Below the pieces are notes generated by a model. It did not search any database. It was not told the DNA's origin and saw nothing but the letters and a program-made list of their open reading frames with translations. From JAKEGN01 sp964465665 (GTDB lineage: Bacteria; Pseudomonadota; Gammaproteobacteria; Steroidobacterales; Woeseiaceae), in contig CAYXKM010000044.1 in assembly GCA_964465665.1 (NCBI GenBank), forward strand, positions 1 through 6,371: 6,371 nucleotides of DNA. Reading direction: 5' to 3'. A program made the position numbers and the translations under genes. Positions 1 to 6,371 of the stretch are shown piece after piece (position 1 is the first letter of the stretch; each line of letters starts with the position of its first letter).

Positions 1-662
1 AATACATGAAAGACATTCGCATGCTGTGCGACAAGCACGATGTGCTGCTGATCATAGACGAGGTCAAAACCGGTTTTCGTGTCGCGAAGGGCGGTGTACA
101 GCAACTGTACGGCGTGAAAGCGGACCTGTGCACTTTTGCCAAGGCAATGGCGAACGGCTATCCGATATCGGTCGTTGCCGGACGCGAGGACGCCATGCGC
201 TGCATCGGCGACGGCGTGGTGCACGGCGGCACTTTCACCGGGCATTCGGTATCCCTGGCGGCTGCAAACAAGACCCTCGAGATACTCGACGAAACGGACG
301 CACTCGAGAAAATCGAACGGTACGGCAAGTCGTTGCAACAGGGATTGACCAAGATTCTGGCCTCGAGGGGTATTCGTCACAGTTTCGCCGGGCACCCGTC
401 CATGTCGGGGCTGTTCTTCAACGAGGTGGCGCCGACGGATTACCGGGCCTGGCTCGATTCGGATTATGAGTTCTACGACAACCTCGCTCCGGAGCTGCAC
501 GAACTGGGAATTTTGATCGAGCCCGACTCACGCGAACCCTGGTTCATGTGCGAGGCTCATGATGTGAAATGTCTTGCAGAAACTCTGGACAAATTCGAGC
601 GTGCGGTAGACATTACATTGAAGAAATTGCCGCCAGTCAGCAAGCAAACAAACACCGGGTAA
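1..662 (+). CDS. Class III PLP-dependent aminotransferase, C-terminal part (5' end outside window)
   Basis: This is the C-terminal half of a fold-type I, class III aminotransferase, closest in motifs to the glutamate-1-semialdehyde aminomutase-like branch often labelled 'aspartate aminotransferase family'. These enzymes use pyridoxal phosphate to move amino groups in the cytoplasm. The frame is open from the first base, and about 219 residues are visible where the family has roughly 430, so the ATG at position 6 is an internal Met. Counting from that Met, Asp18-Glu19 in the DEVKTGFR stretch is the expected cofactor-ring-binding site. Lys46 in FAKAMANGYP (bases 141-143) is the expected Schiff-base lysine. 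GGTFTGHSVSLAAA follows, matching the family's phosphate-binding segment. The TAA stop is followed 17 bases later by an intrinsic terminator, so the gene probably ends an upstream transcript. The substrate is unknown. A true hemL is unlikely given the neighbours and divergent motifs, but cannot be excluded. Confidence 0.9.
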   Translation, partial: YMKDIRMLCDKHDVLLIIDEVKTGFRVAKGGVQQLYGVKADLCTFAKAMANGYPISVVAGREDAMRCIGDGVVHGGTFTGHSVSLAAANKTLEILDETDALEKIERYGKSLQQGLTKILASRGIRHSFAGHPSMSGLFFNEVAPTDYRAWLDSDYEFYDNLAPELHELGILIEPDSREPWFMCEAHDVKCLAETLDKFERAVDITLKKLPPVSKQTNTG

Positions 663-679
663 AGTCAATTGGACTGACG

Positions 680-716
680 ACTGCGGCGGCCGGAAACGAC
701 CGCCGCAGTTTTCATT
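680..716 (+). terminator. Intrinsic (rho-independent) terminator after the aminotransferase
   Basis: A perfect 10-bp inverted repeat, ACTGCGGCGG at 680-689 and CCGCCGCAGT at 700-709, is followed by TTTT at 709-712 and further T-rich sequence. Inside the 10-base loop, CG/GC pairs at 691-692 and 697-698 could close a GAAA tetraloop, with one C-A mismatch at 690/699. The GC-rich stem, stable tetraloop and T-run are the standard signature. It lies 17 bases past the aminotransferase stop and only 27 bases before the next start codon. It could be a plain end-of-gene terminator or could limit read-through into the downstream genes. Confidence 0.85.
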
Positions 717-743
717 TATGTTCCAGCGGGGCACCTTCGATCG

Positions 744-2360
744 ATGAAAACTTATGATGCAATTGTAATCGGTGCGGGTCATAACGGGTTGACGAATGCC
801 GCGTTCCTGGCCAAAGCCGGTCTCGATGTATTGTGCGTGGAGAAGAATGATTACATCGGCGGTGCAGCAGTCAGCCGAAACCTGCACAAAGACTGGATTT
901 ACTCGAACTGTTCCTACGTTTGCAGCCTGTTGCGACCGGAGATTTTCCGCGCGCTTGAACTGCACAGGCACGGCCTGCAGGTAACTCCTTACGGCGGATC
1001 CGTAACCTTCTTGCAGAACGGCGATTACTTCGGATCATACTGGGACAACGAGGTTGCCCATCGCGAAAAAGCGCGATTCTCCAAGCACGACGCCGACGCC
1101 TACATTCGATACTCCACGGATACCATGCGCCAGTGCCGGTTCATCCGTGATTTCCTGTTGCGTACGCCGCCGGACCCGACATCGTTCAAACCGAAGGACA
1201 TTCGCGAACTGTTGCTGCTCGGACGGAAGTTCATGGAAATGGGCGAGGACCGGATGTACGAAACGATTCGCTTCTGGACCATGAGCGTTGCCGAGTATCT
1301 CGGTGAGTATTTCGAAACCGACGTCATCAAAACCGCATTGTCCGGCAGCGGCATCATCGGCACAGCGCTTGGCGTGCACTCGCCGGGCACAGCCTATGTG
1401 CTGCTGCATCATTACATGGGTGACGTGGACGGCAACGTCGGTACCTGGGGCTATGCACGCGGTGGCATGGGTGGCGTTTCCAATGCGATTGCCGGCGCGT
1501 TCCAGGCTTTCGGCGGCGAGTTGCGAACGAATGCCGGCGTCGAGAAGATAGTCGTGAAGAACGGCAAGGTGAAAGGCGTTGCGCTTTCCACCGGCGAAGA
1601 AATCGATGCGCCCGTGGTTGTTTCCAACATGGATGTCAAAAAGACATTTCTTCGCTATATGGATGAAAGTGATCTCGATCGGGATTTCTATCACCGGGTG
1701 AAAAATTTCAAGAGTCGAGGTTCGTCGGGCAAGCTGAATATCGCACTGAATGGTCTGCCGACATTTCCGGCGTTACCCAAGGGCAGTTCATTGATGCACA
1801 GCGACATGCATTTCATCGATTCGCTCGAGCGCATGGAACGTGCGTATGATGACTGGAAAGCCGGCACCTGGTCGAAGGACCCTTATGTCGATATGGTGAT
1901 TCCAACCATTGTCGATCCGACCATGGCGCCGCCCGGCAAACATTTCATGAGCTGTTTCGTCCAGTACTGCCCGCCGCAGATCGAGGGCCGGCGCTGGACC
2001 GATGCCGAACGGGAAGCATTCGGCAAGACCGTGCTCGACCAGATTGCGAATTACAGCCCGGATTTCAAGAGCCTGATAGAGCATGTGGAAATTCGCACGC
2101 CTCAGGATATCGACGACCAGATCGGCATTACGGAAGGCAATATCTTTCACGGCGAACTGACCATGGACCAGTTGTTGTTCAACCGGCCGGTACCCGGCTA
2201 TGCGCAGTATCGGTCGCCGGTCGGTGGCCTGTACATGTGCGGATCCAGTACCCACCCGGGCGGCGGCGTCATGGCAGCGCCCGGTGCGAACGCAGCACGG
2301 GAAATACTGATCGATCTGAAGCGGCACAACACCGTACCCGAGAATTTTGGCGATGACTGA
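744..2360 (+). CDS. FAD-dependent oxidoreductase, phytoene-desaturase-like/PYROXD2 type (first of tandem pair)
   Basis: This 538-residue protein is a flavin oxidoreductase of the broad CrtI/amine-oxidase-like group (COG1233 style). A Rossmann FAD-binding motif opens it: G10-x-G12-x-x-G15 within AIVIGAGHNGL, with Glu33 at the end of the second strand placed to bind the ADP-ribose hydroxyls, followed by an IGGAAVSR loop. A central W235-GYARGGMGG stretch (residues about 235-244) and a C-terminal FAD-contact motif CGSSTHPGGGV (residues about 499-509) are typical of the PYROXD2-like branch. No signal peptide or clear transmembrane segment is seen, so it is probably cytoplasmic. The ATG at 744 is chosen because the Rossmann strand begins directly after it. 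Its ribosome site is weak (GCGGGG at 726-731, rather far upstream). The stop overlaps the next gene by 8 bases. The substrate is unknown. Carotenoid desaturation is unlikely because no carotenoid genes lie nearby, and oxidation of an amine or C-C/C-N bond in a catabolic route is the inferred role. Confidence 0.88.
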   Translation: MKTYDAIVIGAGHNGLTNAAFLAKAGLDVLCVEKNDYIGGAAVSRNLHKDWIYSNCSYVCSLLRPEIFRALELHRHGLQVTPYGGSVTFLQNGDYFGSYWDNEVAHREKARFSKHDADAYIRYSTDTMRQCRFIRDFLLRTPPDPTSFKPKDIRELLLLGRKFMEMGEDRMYETIRFWTMSVAEYLGEYFETDVIKTALSGSGIIGTALGVHSPGTAYVLLHHYMGDVDGNVGTWGYARGGMGGVSNAIAGAFQAFGGELRTNAGVEKIVVKNGKVKGVALSTGEEIDAPVVVSNMDVKKTFLRYMDESDLDRDFYHRVKNFKSRGSSGKLNIALNGLPTFPALPKGSSLMHSDMHFIDSLERMERAYDDWKAGTWSKDPYVDMVIPTIVDPTMAPPGKHFMSCFVQYCPPQIEGRRWTDAEREAFGKTVLDQIANYSPDFKSLIEHVEIRTPQDIDDQIGITEGNIFHGELTMDQLLFNRPVPGYAQYRSPVGGLYMCGSSTHPGGGVMAAPGANAAREILIDLKRHNTVPENFGDD

Positions 2361-3897
2361 TCATTACGACGCTATTGTCATTGGCGCCGGCCATAACGGC
2401 CTTGTGTGTGCGGCATTGCTCGGCAAAGCCGGCCGCAAGGTTCTGGTGCTGGAAGCCAATGAACAGGTAGGTGGCGCGGCTGTAACCCGAAAGTTTGCAG
2501 ACGGCTATTCCGTTTCCGCCTGCGCGCATCTCCTTTATCAGTTGCAGCCGGACGTGAAGAAGGACCTCGGACTGCATGTCGCCCTGGCGAATGACGACAT
2601 CGAGACCGTCGCTCTTGCGACCGACGGCCAGCACGTTCGCTACACCGGTGGCCGCGTACAGGGCGTCGGCGATGCCGACTCGGACAGCTACCACGATTTC
2701 CACCGGCGGATGGCCCGGTTCGCTGCCTTGCTGCAGACCTACCTGAACAAGCCGCCGCCGCGTCTCGGGACGACTGACAAAAAAGATCTGTTCACGCTCG
2801 CCCGACTGGGTCTCGATCTGCGCATGCTGGGTCGCAAGGAAATGCGGGAGTTTCTCCGGCTCATTGGCATGAACATTTATGATGAGGTTACCGAGCGTTT
2901 CGAAAACAAATTGCTCAAGGGTGCACTGAGTCTCGATGCCGTGCTCGGCACAAGTCTCGGGCCGCGGTCGCCGAATACGATCATGACCTACCTTTACCGG
3001 CTGGCAGGAAATGCCGGCCGCATTTCCGCACCGGCCGGCGGCATGGGCAGCGTGAGCGAAGCATTGGCGCATGCGGCGCGCAACAACGGTGTAACCATAC
3101 GCACCGGTATGCCGGTAGAACGCGTAATTGTCGATAATGGACGGGTTACGGGCGTGCAGGCGAAAAACGGTGAAACCTTTTCCAGCATGACCGTCGTCTC
3201 CAACGCCGATCCAAAGACCACCATTCTGGATCTCGTCGGAGCACGCCACGTCGAAACCGGCTTTACGCGGCGGATCAGCAATATCCGCATGCAGGGCAAT
3301 TCCGCGAAATTGCACCTGGCACTCGACGGTCTGCCGGTGGTGCAAGGGCTGGAGAAAAAAGACTTCGGCTCGCGCCTGCTGATTGCGCCGGACGAGAATT
3401 ACGTGGAGCTCGCGTTCAATCCCGCCAAGTATGGCGAAACATCGGCCGATCCGGTGCTCGAGATCACCATCCCGAGTTTCCGCGACAGTACGCTCGCGCC
3501 GACGGGCAAGCACGTGTTGTCGGCCATCGTGCAGTACGCACCCTACACATTGAAAAAAGGCTGGGACAGTGCGGCGCGAGACGCGTTCACGCACGCAGCG
3601 TTGCGCAAAATTACCGAGTACATGCCGGATATCGACGGCCGCATAACTGCCACGGAAGTACTGACGCCGGTGGATATCGAGCGCGAGTTTCACATCGGAG
3701 GCGGGCACTGGCATCACGGTGATCTCACGCTCGACCAGTTTCTGTTCGTCCGCCCGGTTGCAGGCGCCGCCCAGTACGCGATGCCGCTCGACGGACTGTT
3801 TCTCTGCGGCGCCGGCACGCATCCCGGCGGCGGCGTCAGCGGTGCGGCGGGCCGCAATGCCGCGAGAACAATCCTCAGTCGGGAGAAATCAGCATGA
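2353..3897 (+). CDS. FAD-dependent oxidoreductase, phytoene-desaturase-like/PYROXD2 type (second of tandem pair)
   Basis: This 514-residue paralogue of the gene before it has the same architecture. G11-x-G13-x-x-G16 in AIVIGAGHNGL and Glu34 form the FAD/ADP-binding Rossmann motif, and a VGGAAVTR loop follows. GGMGSVS sits at about residues 229-235, and CGAGTHPGGGV at about 485-495 is the C-terminal flavin-contact motif. The last 54 or so comparable residues share about 34 identities with the neighbour, while the segment after the Rossmann motif is much more divergent, suggesting different substrate pockets. The ATG at 2353 is preferred over the TTG two codons upstream; it overlaps the previous reading frame by 8 bases (ATGACTGA), consistent with translational coupling. 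No secretion signal or membrane segment is evident. The two proteins may act on successive intermediates or as a heteromer. The reaction is not determinable from sequence alone. Confidence 0.88.
   Translation: MTDHYDAIVIGAGHNGLVCAALLGKAGRKVLVLEANEQVGGAAVTRKFADGYSVSACAHLLYQLQPDVKKDLGLHVALANDDIETVALATDGQHVRYTGGRVQGVGDADSDSYHDFHRRMARFAALLQTYLNKPPPRLGTTDKKDLFTLARLGLDLRMLGRKEMREFLRLIGMNIYDEVTERFENKLLKGALSLDAVLGTSLGPRSPNTIMTYLYRLAGNAGRISAPAGGMGSVSEALAHAARNNGVTIRTGMPVERVIVDNGRVTGVQAKNGETFSSMTVVSNADPKTTILDLVGARHVETGFTRRISNIRMQGNSAKLHLALDGLPVVQGLEKKDFGSRLLIAPDENYVELAFNPAKYGETSADPVLEITIPSFRDSTLAPTGKHVLSAIVQYAPYTLKKGWDSAARDAFTHAALRKITEYMPDIDGRITATEVLTPVDIEREFHIGGGHWHHGDLTLDQFLFVRPVAGAAQYAMPLDGLFLCGAGTHPGGGVSGAAGRNAARTILSREKSA
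3881..3885 (+). promoter_or_regulatory. Ribosome binding site for the GcvT-like gene
   Basis: GGGAG lies 8 bases upstream of the ATG at 3894, inside the last codons of the preceding oxidoreductase gene. It is the clearest Shine-Dalgarno sequence in the cluster. It fixes the start at the ATG of the ATGA overlap (3894-3897), so this gene can be translated both by coupling and by direct initiation. Confidence 0.65.
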
Positions 3898-5090
3898 GCA
3901 TACGTGAGGTTCACCAGGGCAGGCTGGAGTCGCCGTTTTATCCGCGTTTGAAGGCTCTGGACCGGCTGGATACCTGGCACACGTGGAAGGGTTATACCAG
4001 TGCCGATGCGCTATACGATGCCGAGCTCGAATACTTTGCGATTCGCAATTCGACCGGCGTATTCGACCTGACACCGATGACCAAGTACCACATCACCGGC
4101 AAGGATTCGCTCGCATACATCGATCGGCTGGTGACGCGCGATATGCAAAAAGTTGCTGCAGGGCGCGTGGCTTACGCGGTCTGGTGCAATGACCAGGGAC
4201 AGGTCATCGACGATGGCACTATTTTTCACCTGCGCGAGGGCGAGTATCGGCTGTGTTCCCAGGAACGCCATCTGCCGTGGCTGATGGCCGCGGCAACAGG
4301 TTTCGATGTAACCGTCCGTGAAGAGACTGCGGACGTTGCCGGTCTTGCCGTGCAAGGACCGACGTCGTTCAGCATTCTGAAAAATCTCGGGTTCAACGGT
4401 ATCGGGAATCTCAAACCGTTCGGGCTTATGCATTTCGATTTTCAGGGTACGGAAATGATGGTGTCACGCACCGGGTTCACCGGTGATCTCGGTTACGAGC
4501 TTTGGCTCTCGCCGGAGAAGGCGCTGGCACTCTGGGATGCACTTTTCGAAGCGGGCAAGCACTACGACATGCGCGCGATAGGCACGCACGCGCTTGAACA
4601 GGCACGAATCGAGGCCGGATACCTCGCGGCCTACCAGGAATTTCTGCCGGCGGACGAAACAGTCCGTACCGGCCGCTCGCGCTCGCCATTCGAGCTGGGC
4701 CTCGACTGGCTGGTCGATTTCAAGAAACCGAATTTCAACGGCCGGCGCGCACTTGCGGCCGAAAAGCTCAACGGGTCGACTTGGCGGTTGGTGAAGCTGG
4801 ACATCGAAGGCAACAAGCCGGCGCACCACTCGTATATTTACGCCAAGCCGAGAAAGAACAAGAAGGAAATCGGTTTTATTACGTCCGCGAGCTGGTCGCC
4901 GGTGTGCAAGCAGAACATTGCTCTCGGCACGGTGCGCATGCCGCACGGGGCAACCGGTGACAACGTCTGGGTCGAAGTGTACTACCAGCGCGAGATGCAC
5001 TGGTCCAAGGTGATGGCGAAAGCAACGGTGACGGACAAGCCGTTCTGGTTTCCGGCGAGGCGCAGCGCCACGCCGCCTGCACCGTACTGA
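3894..5090 (+). CDS. GcvT-like aminomethyltransferase/folate-dependent demethylase family protein
   Basis: This 398-residue protein has the fold signatures of glycine-cleavage T-protein relatives, which pass a one-carbon unit from a substrate to tetrahydrofolate. GVFDLTPMTKYHITGKD (residues 55-71) matches the N-terminal T-protein pattern. Asn99 through IDD (Asp106-Asp107) matches the site holding the catalytic aspartate of GcvT. SRTGFTGDLGYELW (191-204) corresponds to the hallmark SRTGYTGE-GFE folate-site motif, with Glu202 conserved. ARIEAG (237-242) matches the LRLEAG region, and IGFITSASWSPVCKQNIALGTV (326-347) is the C-terminal barrel motif. Standard GcvT is about 365 residues; this one has a longer N-terminus and a basic, proline-rich tail (PARRSATPPAPY). 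No gcvH or gcvP is adjacent and the gene is coupled to two flavoenzymes. A substrate demethylase, like DmdA, DesA/LigM or the T-domain of dimethylglycine/sarcosine dehydrogenase, is therefore more likely than glycine cleavage. The exact substrate is unknown. Confidence 0.85.
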   Translation: MSIREVHQGRLESPFYPRLKALDRLDTWHTWKGYTSADALYDAELEYFAIRNSTGVFDLTPMTKYHITGKDSLAYIDRLVTRDMQKVAAGRVAYAVWCNDQGQVIDDGTIFHLREGEYRLCSQERHLPWLMAAATGFDVTVREETADVAGLAVQGPTSFSILKNLGFNGIGNLKPFGLMHFDFQGTEMMVSRTGFTGDLGYELWLSPEKALALWDALFEAGKHYDMRAIGTHALEQARIEAGYLAAYQEFLPADETVRTGRSRSPFELGLDWLVDFKKPNFNGRRALAAEKLNGSTWRLVKLDIEGNKPAHHSYIYAKPRKNKKEIGFITSASWSPVCKQNIALGTVRMPHGATGDNVWVEVYYQREMHWSKVMAKATVTDKPFWFPARRSATPPAPY

Positions 5091-5109
5091 TTCTATCGGC
5101 GCACCCTCC

Positions 5110-6371
5110 TTGAAGCACCGGCTGGATCCATTGCTGCGGCCGAAATCCGTCGCCATCGTCGGCGCCTCGGGGACCGCGGATACCATGGGTCACTGGGCCC
5201 TGAAAAACCTGCTGAAGGGCGGCTACCCGGGCCAAATTTATCCCGTGAATCCGCGCCACGAGGAACTGCAAGGCGTGCGCTCGTTTGCGAGCCTCGCAGC
5301 CCTCCCCGAATTGCCGGACATGGTGATGTTTGCGGTGGGCGATCACCGCACAGAATCGGTTCTGGAAGAAGCAATTGCAGCCGGCATACCCGCGGCGGTG
5401 CTCATGTCCACGCTGGTCGTCGACAACGATCATGCGCCATTCCTCAGAGAGCGGGTGCGAAAGAAAATCCAGGACGCGGGCATGCTGGTCTGTGGCGCCA
5501 ACGGCATGGGTTTCTACAATATTCGTGATCACGTGTGGGCCTGTGGATTCGACAGCCGCATGCACGAAGCGCCGGGTAATGTCAGCCTCATCAGTCACTC
5601 GGGTTCCGGCATGTGCGGTATCGTCGATTGCGATGCACGAATCCGGTTCAATTTTGCCTGCTCGGCGGGCAACGAACTGTCCGTCACGATGGACCAGTAC
5701 CTCGATTTCGTGCTCGATCTTCCGGAAACTCGCGTCGTCGGCCTGTTCGTCGAAACGGCGCGTAATCCGCAGGGCTTTCGCGCGGCGTTGCAGAAAGCAG
5801 CCGAACGCCGCATTCCCGTCGTCGCGCTGAAAGTCGGGCGTACCGAACGTTCGGCGCAGCTGACCGTATCGCACACGGGCGCGATGGCTGGCGATGACGC
5901 CACTTACGATGCCCTGTTCGACTGCTACGGCGTACAACGCGTGCGCGACATGGACGAGCTCGCAACAGCGCTCATTCTTTTTGCCGAGTTGCATCCGGCG
6001 GGTCCGGGGGGTCTCGTGTCGTTGCACGATTCCGGCGGCGAGAGACAGCTGATGGTCGACCTTTGCGACGAAGCCGGCGTGCCGCTCACCGAGCTTCGAA
6101 AGGAAACGGTCGAGGCTCTGGAGCGAGTGCTCGATCCGGAGTTGCCTGCAGTGAATCCCCTGGATGCGTGGAGCCGCGGAGGACCGGACGCCGGCAAACA
6201 GATGACGCAGGCCCTGACGATCATGATGCAGGATCCGGGCGCTGCGATCGGTGCCGTGGTTCACGACCGCGCACCCGATGGTTACATTTACCAGAGCTAT
6301 GCGGAGTACATGCGGGTGGCGCACGAGCAATCCGGCAAACCGGCTGCGCTGGTCGCCGCGCGCCAGGGCAC
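5110..6371 (+). CDS. Acyl-CoA synthetase (ADP/NDP-forming), CoA-binding and ligase domains, 3' end outside window
   Basis: The visible 420 codons cover the front of an acetate-CoA ligase (ADP-forming)/succinyl-CoA synthetase-like protein, usually about 700 residues with a C-terminal ATP-grasp domain that is beyond the window. SVAIVGAS (13-20) opens the CoA-binding Rossmann domain. GNVSLISHSGSG (about 157-168) and Glu215 in FVETARNP fit the first ligase-CoA domain. SHTGAMAGDDATYDALF contains His255, which aligns with the phosphohistidine loop of succinyl-CoA synthetase alpha (GHAGAI). LVSLHDSGGER (302-312) and NPLD (349-352) start the second ligase domain. The enzyme would interconvert an acid, CoA and ATP with acyl-CoA, ADP and phosphate. 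TTG at 5110 is taken as the start: the next in-frame ATG (5185) would delete the Rossmann motif, and no upstream ATG or GTG exists in frame back into the preceding gene. No Shine-Dalgarno is visible. The 19-base gap to the gene before suggests the same operon. The substrate is unknown. Confidence 0.86.
   Translation, partial: MKHRLDPLLRPKSVAIVGASGTADTMGHWALKNLLKGGYPGQIYPVNPRHEELQGVRSFASLAALPELPDMVMFAVGDHRTESVLEEAIAAGIPAAVLMSTLVVDNDHAPFLRERVRKKIQDAGMLVCGANGMGFYNIRDHVWACGFDSRMHEAPGNVSLISHSGSGMCGIVDCDARIRFNFACSAGNELSVTMDQYLDFVLDLPETRVVGLFVETARNPQGFRAALQKAAERRIPVVALKVGRTERSAQLTVSHTGAMAGDDATYDALFDCYGVQRVRDMDELATALILFAELHPAGPGGLVSLHDSGGERQLMVDLCDEAGVPLTELRKETVEALERVLDPELPAVNPLDAWSRGGPDAGKQMTQALTIMMQDPGAAIGAVVHDRAPDGYIYQSYAEYMRVAHEQSGKPAALVAARQG

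Noticed and set aside
6..8. ATG as the true start of the aminotransferase
   Set aside because: The frame is open to the window edge and the visible part begins just before the cofactor-binding Asp, so about half of the protein is missing upstream.
632..683. Possible antiterminator pairing between CAGTCAG (634-640) and CTGAC/ACTG upstream of the terminator
   Set aside because: The pairing is short, needs a bulge and touches only the first few bases of the stem, so there is no support for attenuation or a riboswitch.
694..722. Possible -10 box TATGTT at 717-722 for the operon promoter
   Set aside because: It is only a 4/6 match, and the position for a -35 box holds AAACGA inside the terminator loop. 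This is not enough to call a promoter.
737..744. Palindrome TCGATCGA at the first oxidoreductase start
   Set aside because: It is an 8-base palindrome expected by chance, overlaps the start codon and has no second half-site nearby.
528..971. 147-codon - strand open frame across the intergenic terminator
   Set aside because: It runs antisense to the end of one gene, through the terminator stem, and into the next gene. This is implausible for a real coding region.
1035..2327. Two - strand open frames (1035-1694 and 1788-2327)
   Set aside because: Both are in codon register with the first oxidoreductase and are shadows of its codon bias; neither has domain motifs.
2269..3822. 517-codon open frame on the - strand
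   Set aside because: It is codon-aligned antisense to the second oxidoreductase, so a stop needs TTA, CTA or TCA in the sense frame, which are rare in this GC-rich gene. It shows no recognisable motif, whereas the + strand has complete FAD motifs.
744..3897. Carotenoid biosynthesis pair (phytoene desaturases)
   Set aside because: The fold is shared, but no crtB, crtY or other carotenoid gene is present. The GAGHNGL and THPGGG motifs and the C1-transfer context fit the PYROXD2-like branch better.
4464..5186. 240-codon - strand open frame
   Set aside because: It is codon-aligned antisense to the GcvT-like gene and has no coherent motif.
4879..6330. 483-codon open frame on the - strand
   Set aside because: It is codon-aligned antisense to the acyl-CoA synthetase and has a Arg/His-rich, low-information product. 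The + strand frame carries the CoA-binding and phosphohistidine motifs.

Overview
The window is gene-dense bacterial DNA of moderately high GC, with all five supported genes on the + strand. Gene style (short gaps, ATGA-type stop/start overlaps, one TTG start) and the protein families fit a Pseudomonadota genome, perhaps a marine or soil gamma- or alphaproteobacterium. The taxon is an inference, because no rRNA or other marker gene is present. I see no mobile element, tRNA, rRNA or CRISPR array.

Layout: (1) 1-662 is the C-terminal half of a PLP-dependent class III aminotransferase related to glutamate-1-semialdehyde aminomutase. (2) 663-743 is an 81-base gap with a strong intrinsic terminator (stem 680-709 plus T-run), which probably ends the upstream transcript. 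(3) 744-2360 and 2353-3897 are two tandem paralogous FAD-dependent oxidoreductases of the phytoene-desaturase-like/PYROXD2 type. (4) 3894-5090 is a stand-alone GcvT-like, folate-dependent aminomethyltransferase/demethylase-family protein. (5) 5110-6371 is the first 420 or so codons of an acyl-CoA synthetase of the ADP(NDP)-forming type, cut by the window edge.

Genes 2 to 5 look like one transcription unit: the stops and starts of the first three overlap by 8 and 4 bases, and the fourth follows after 19 bases. A FAD oxidoreductase pair, a tetrahydrofolate-linked one-carbon transferase and an acid:CoA ligase/acyl-CoA-hydrolysing synthetase together suggest a catabolic route for a methylated (N-methyl, O-methyl or S-methyl) organic compound. 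In such a route the C1 unit would pass to tetrahydrofolate and the remaining carbon skeleton would be handled as a CoA thioester. The aminotransferase may supply an amino-group step, but the terminator separates it from the rest. The substrate cannot be read from the sequence, and this pathway is a hypothesis.
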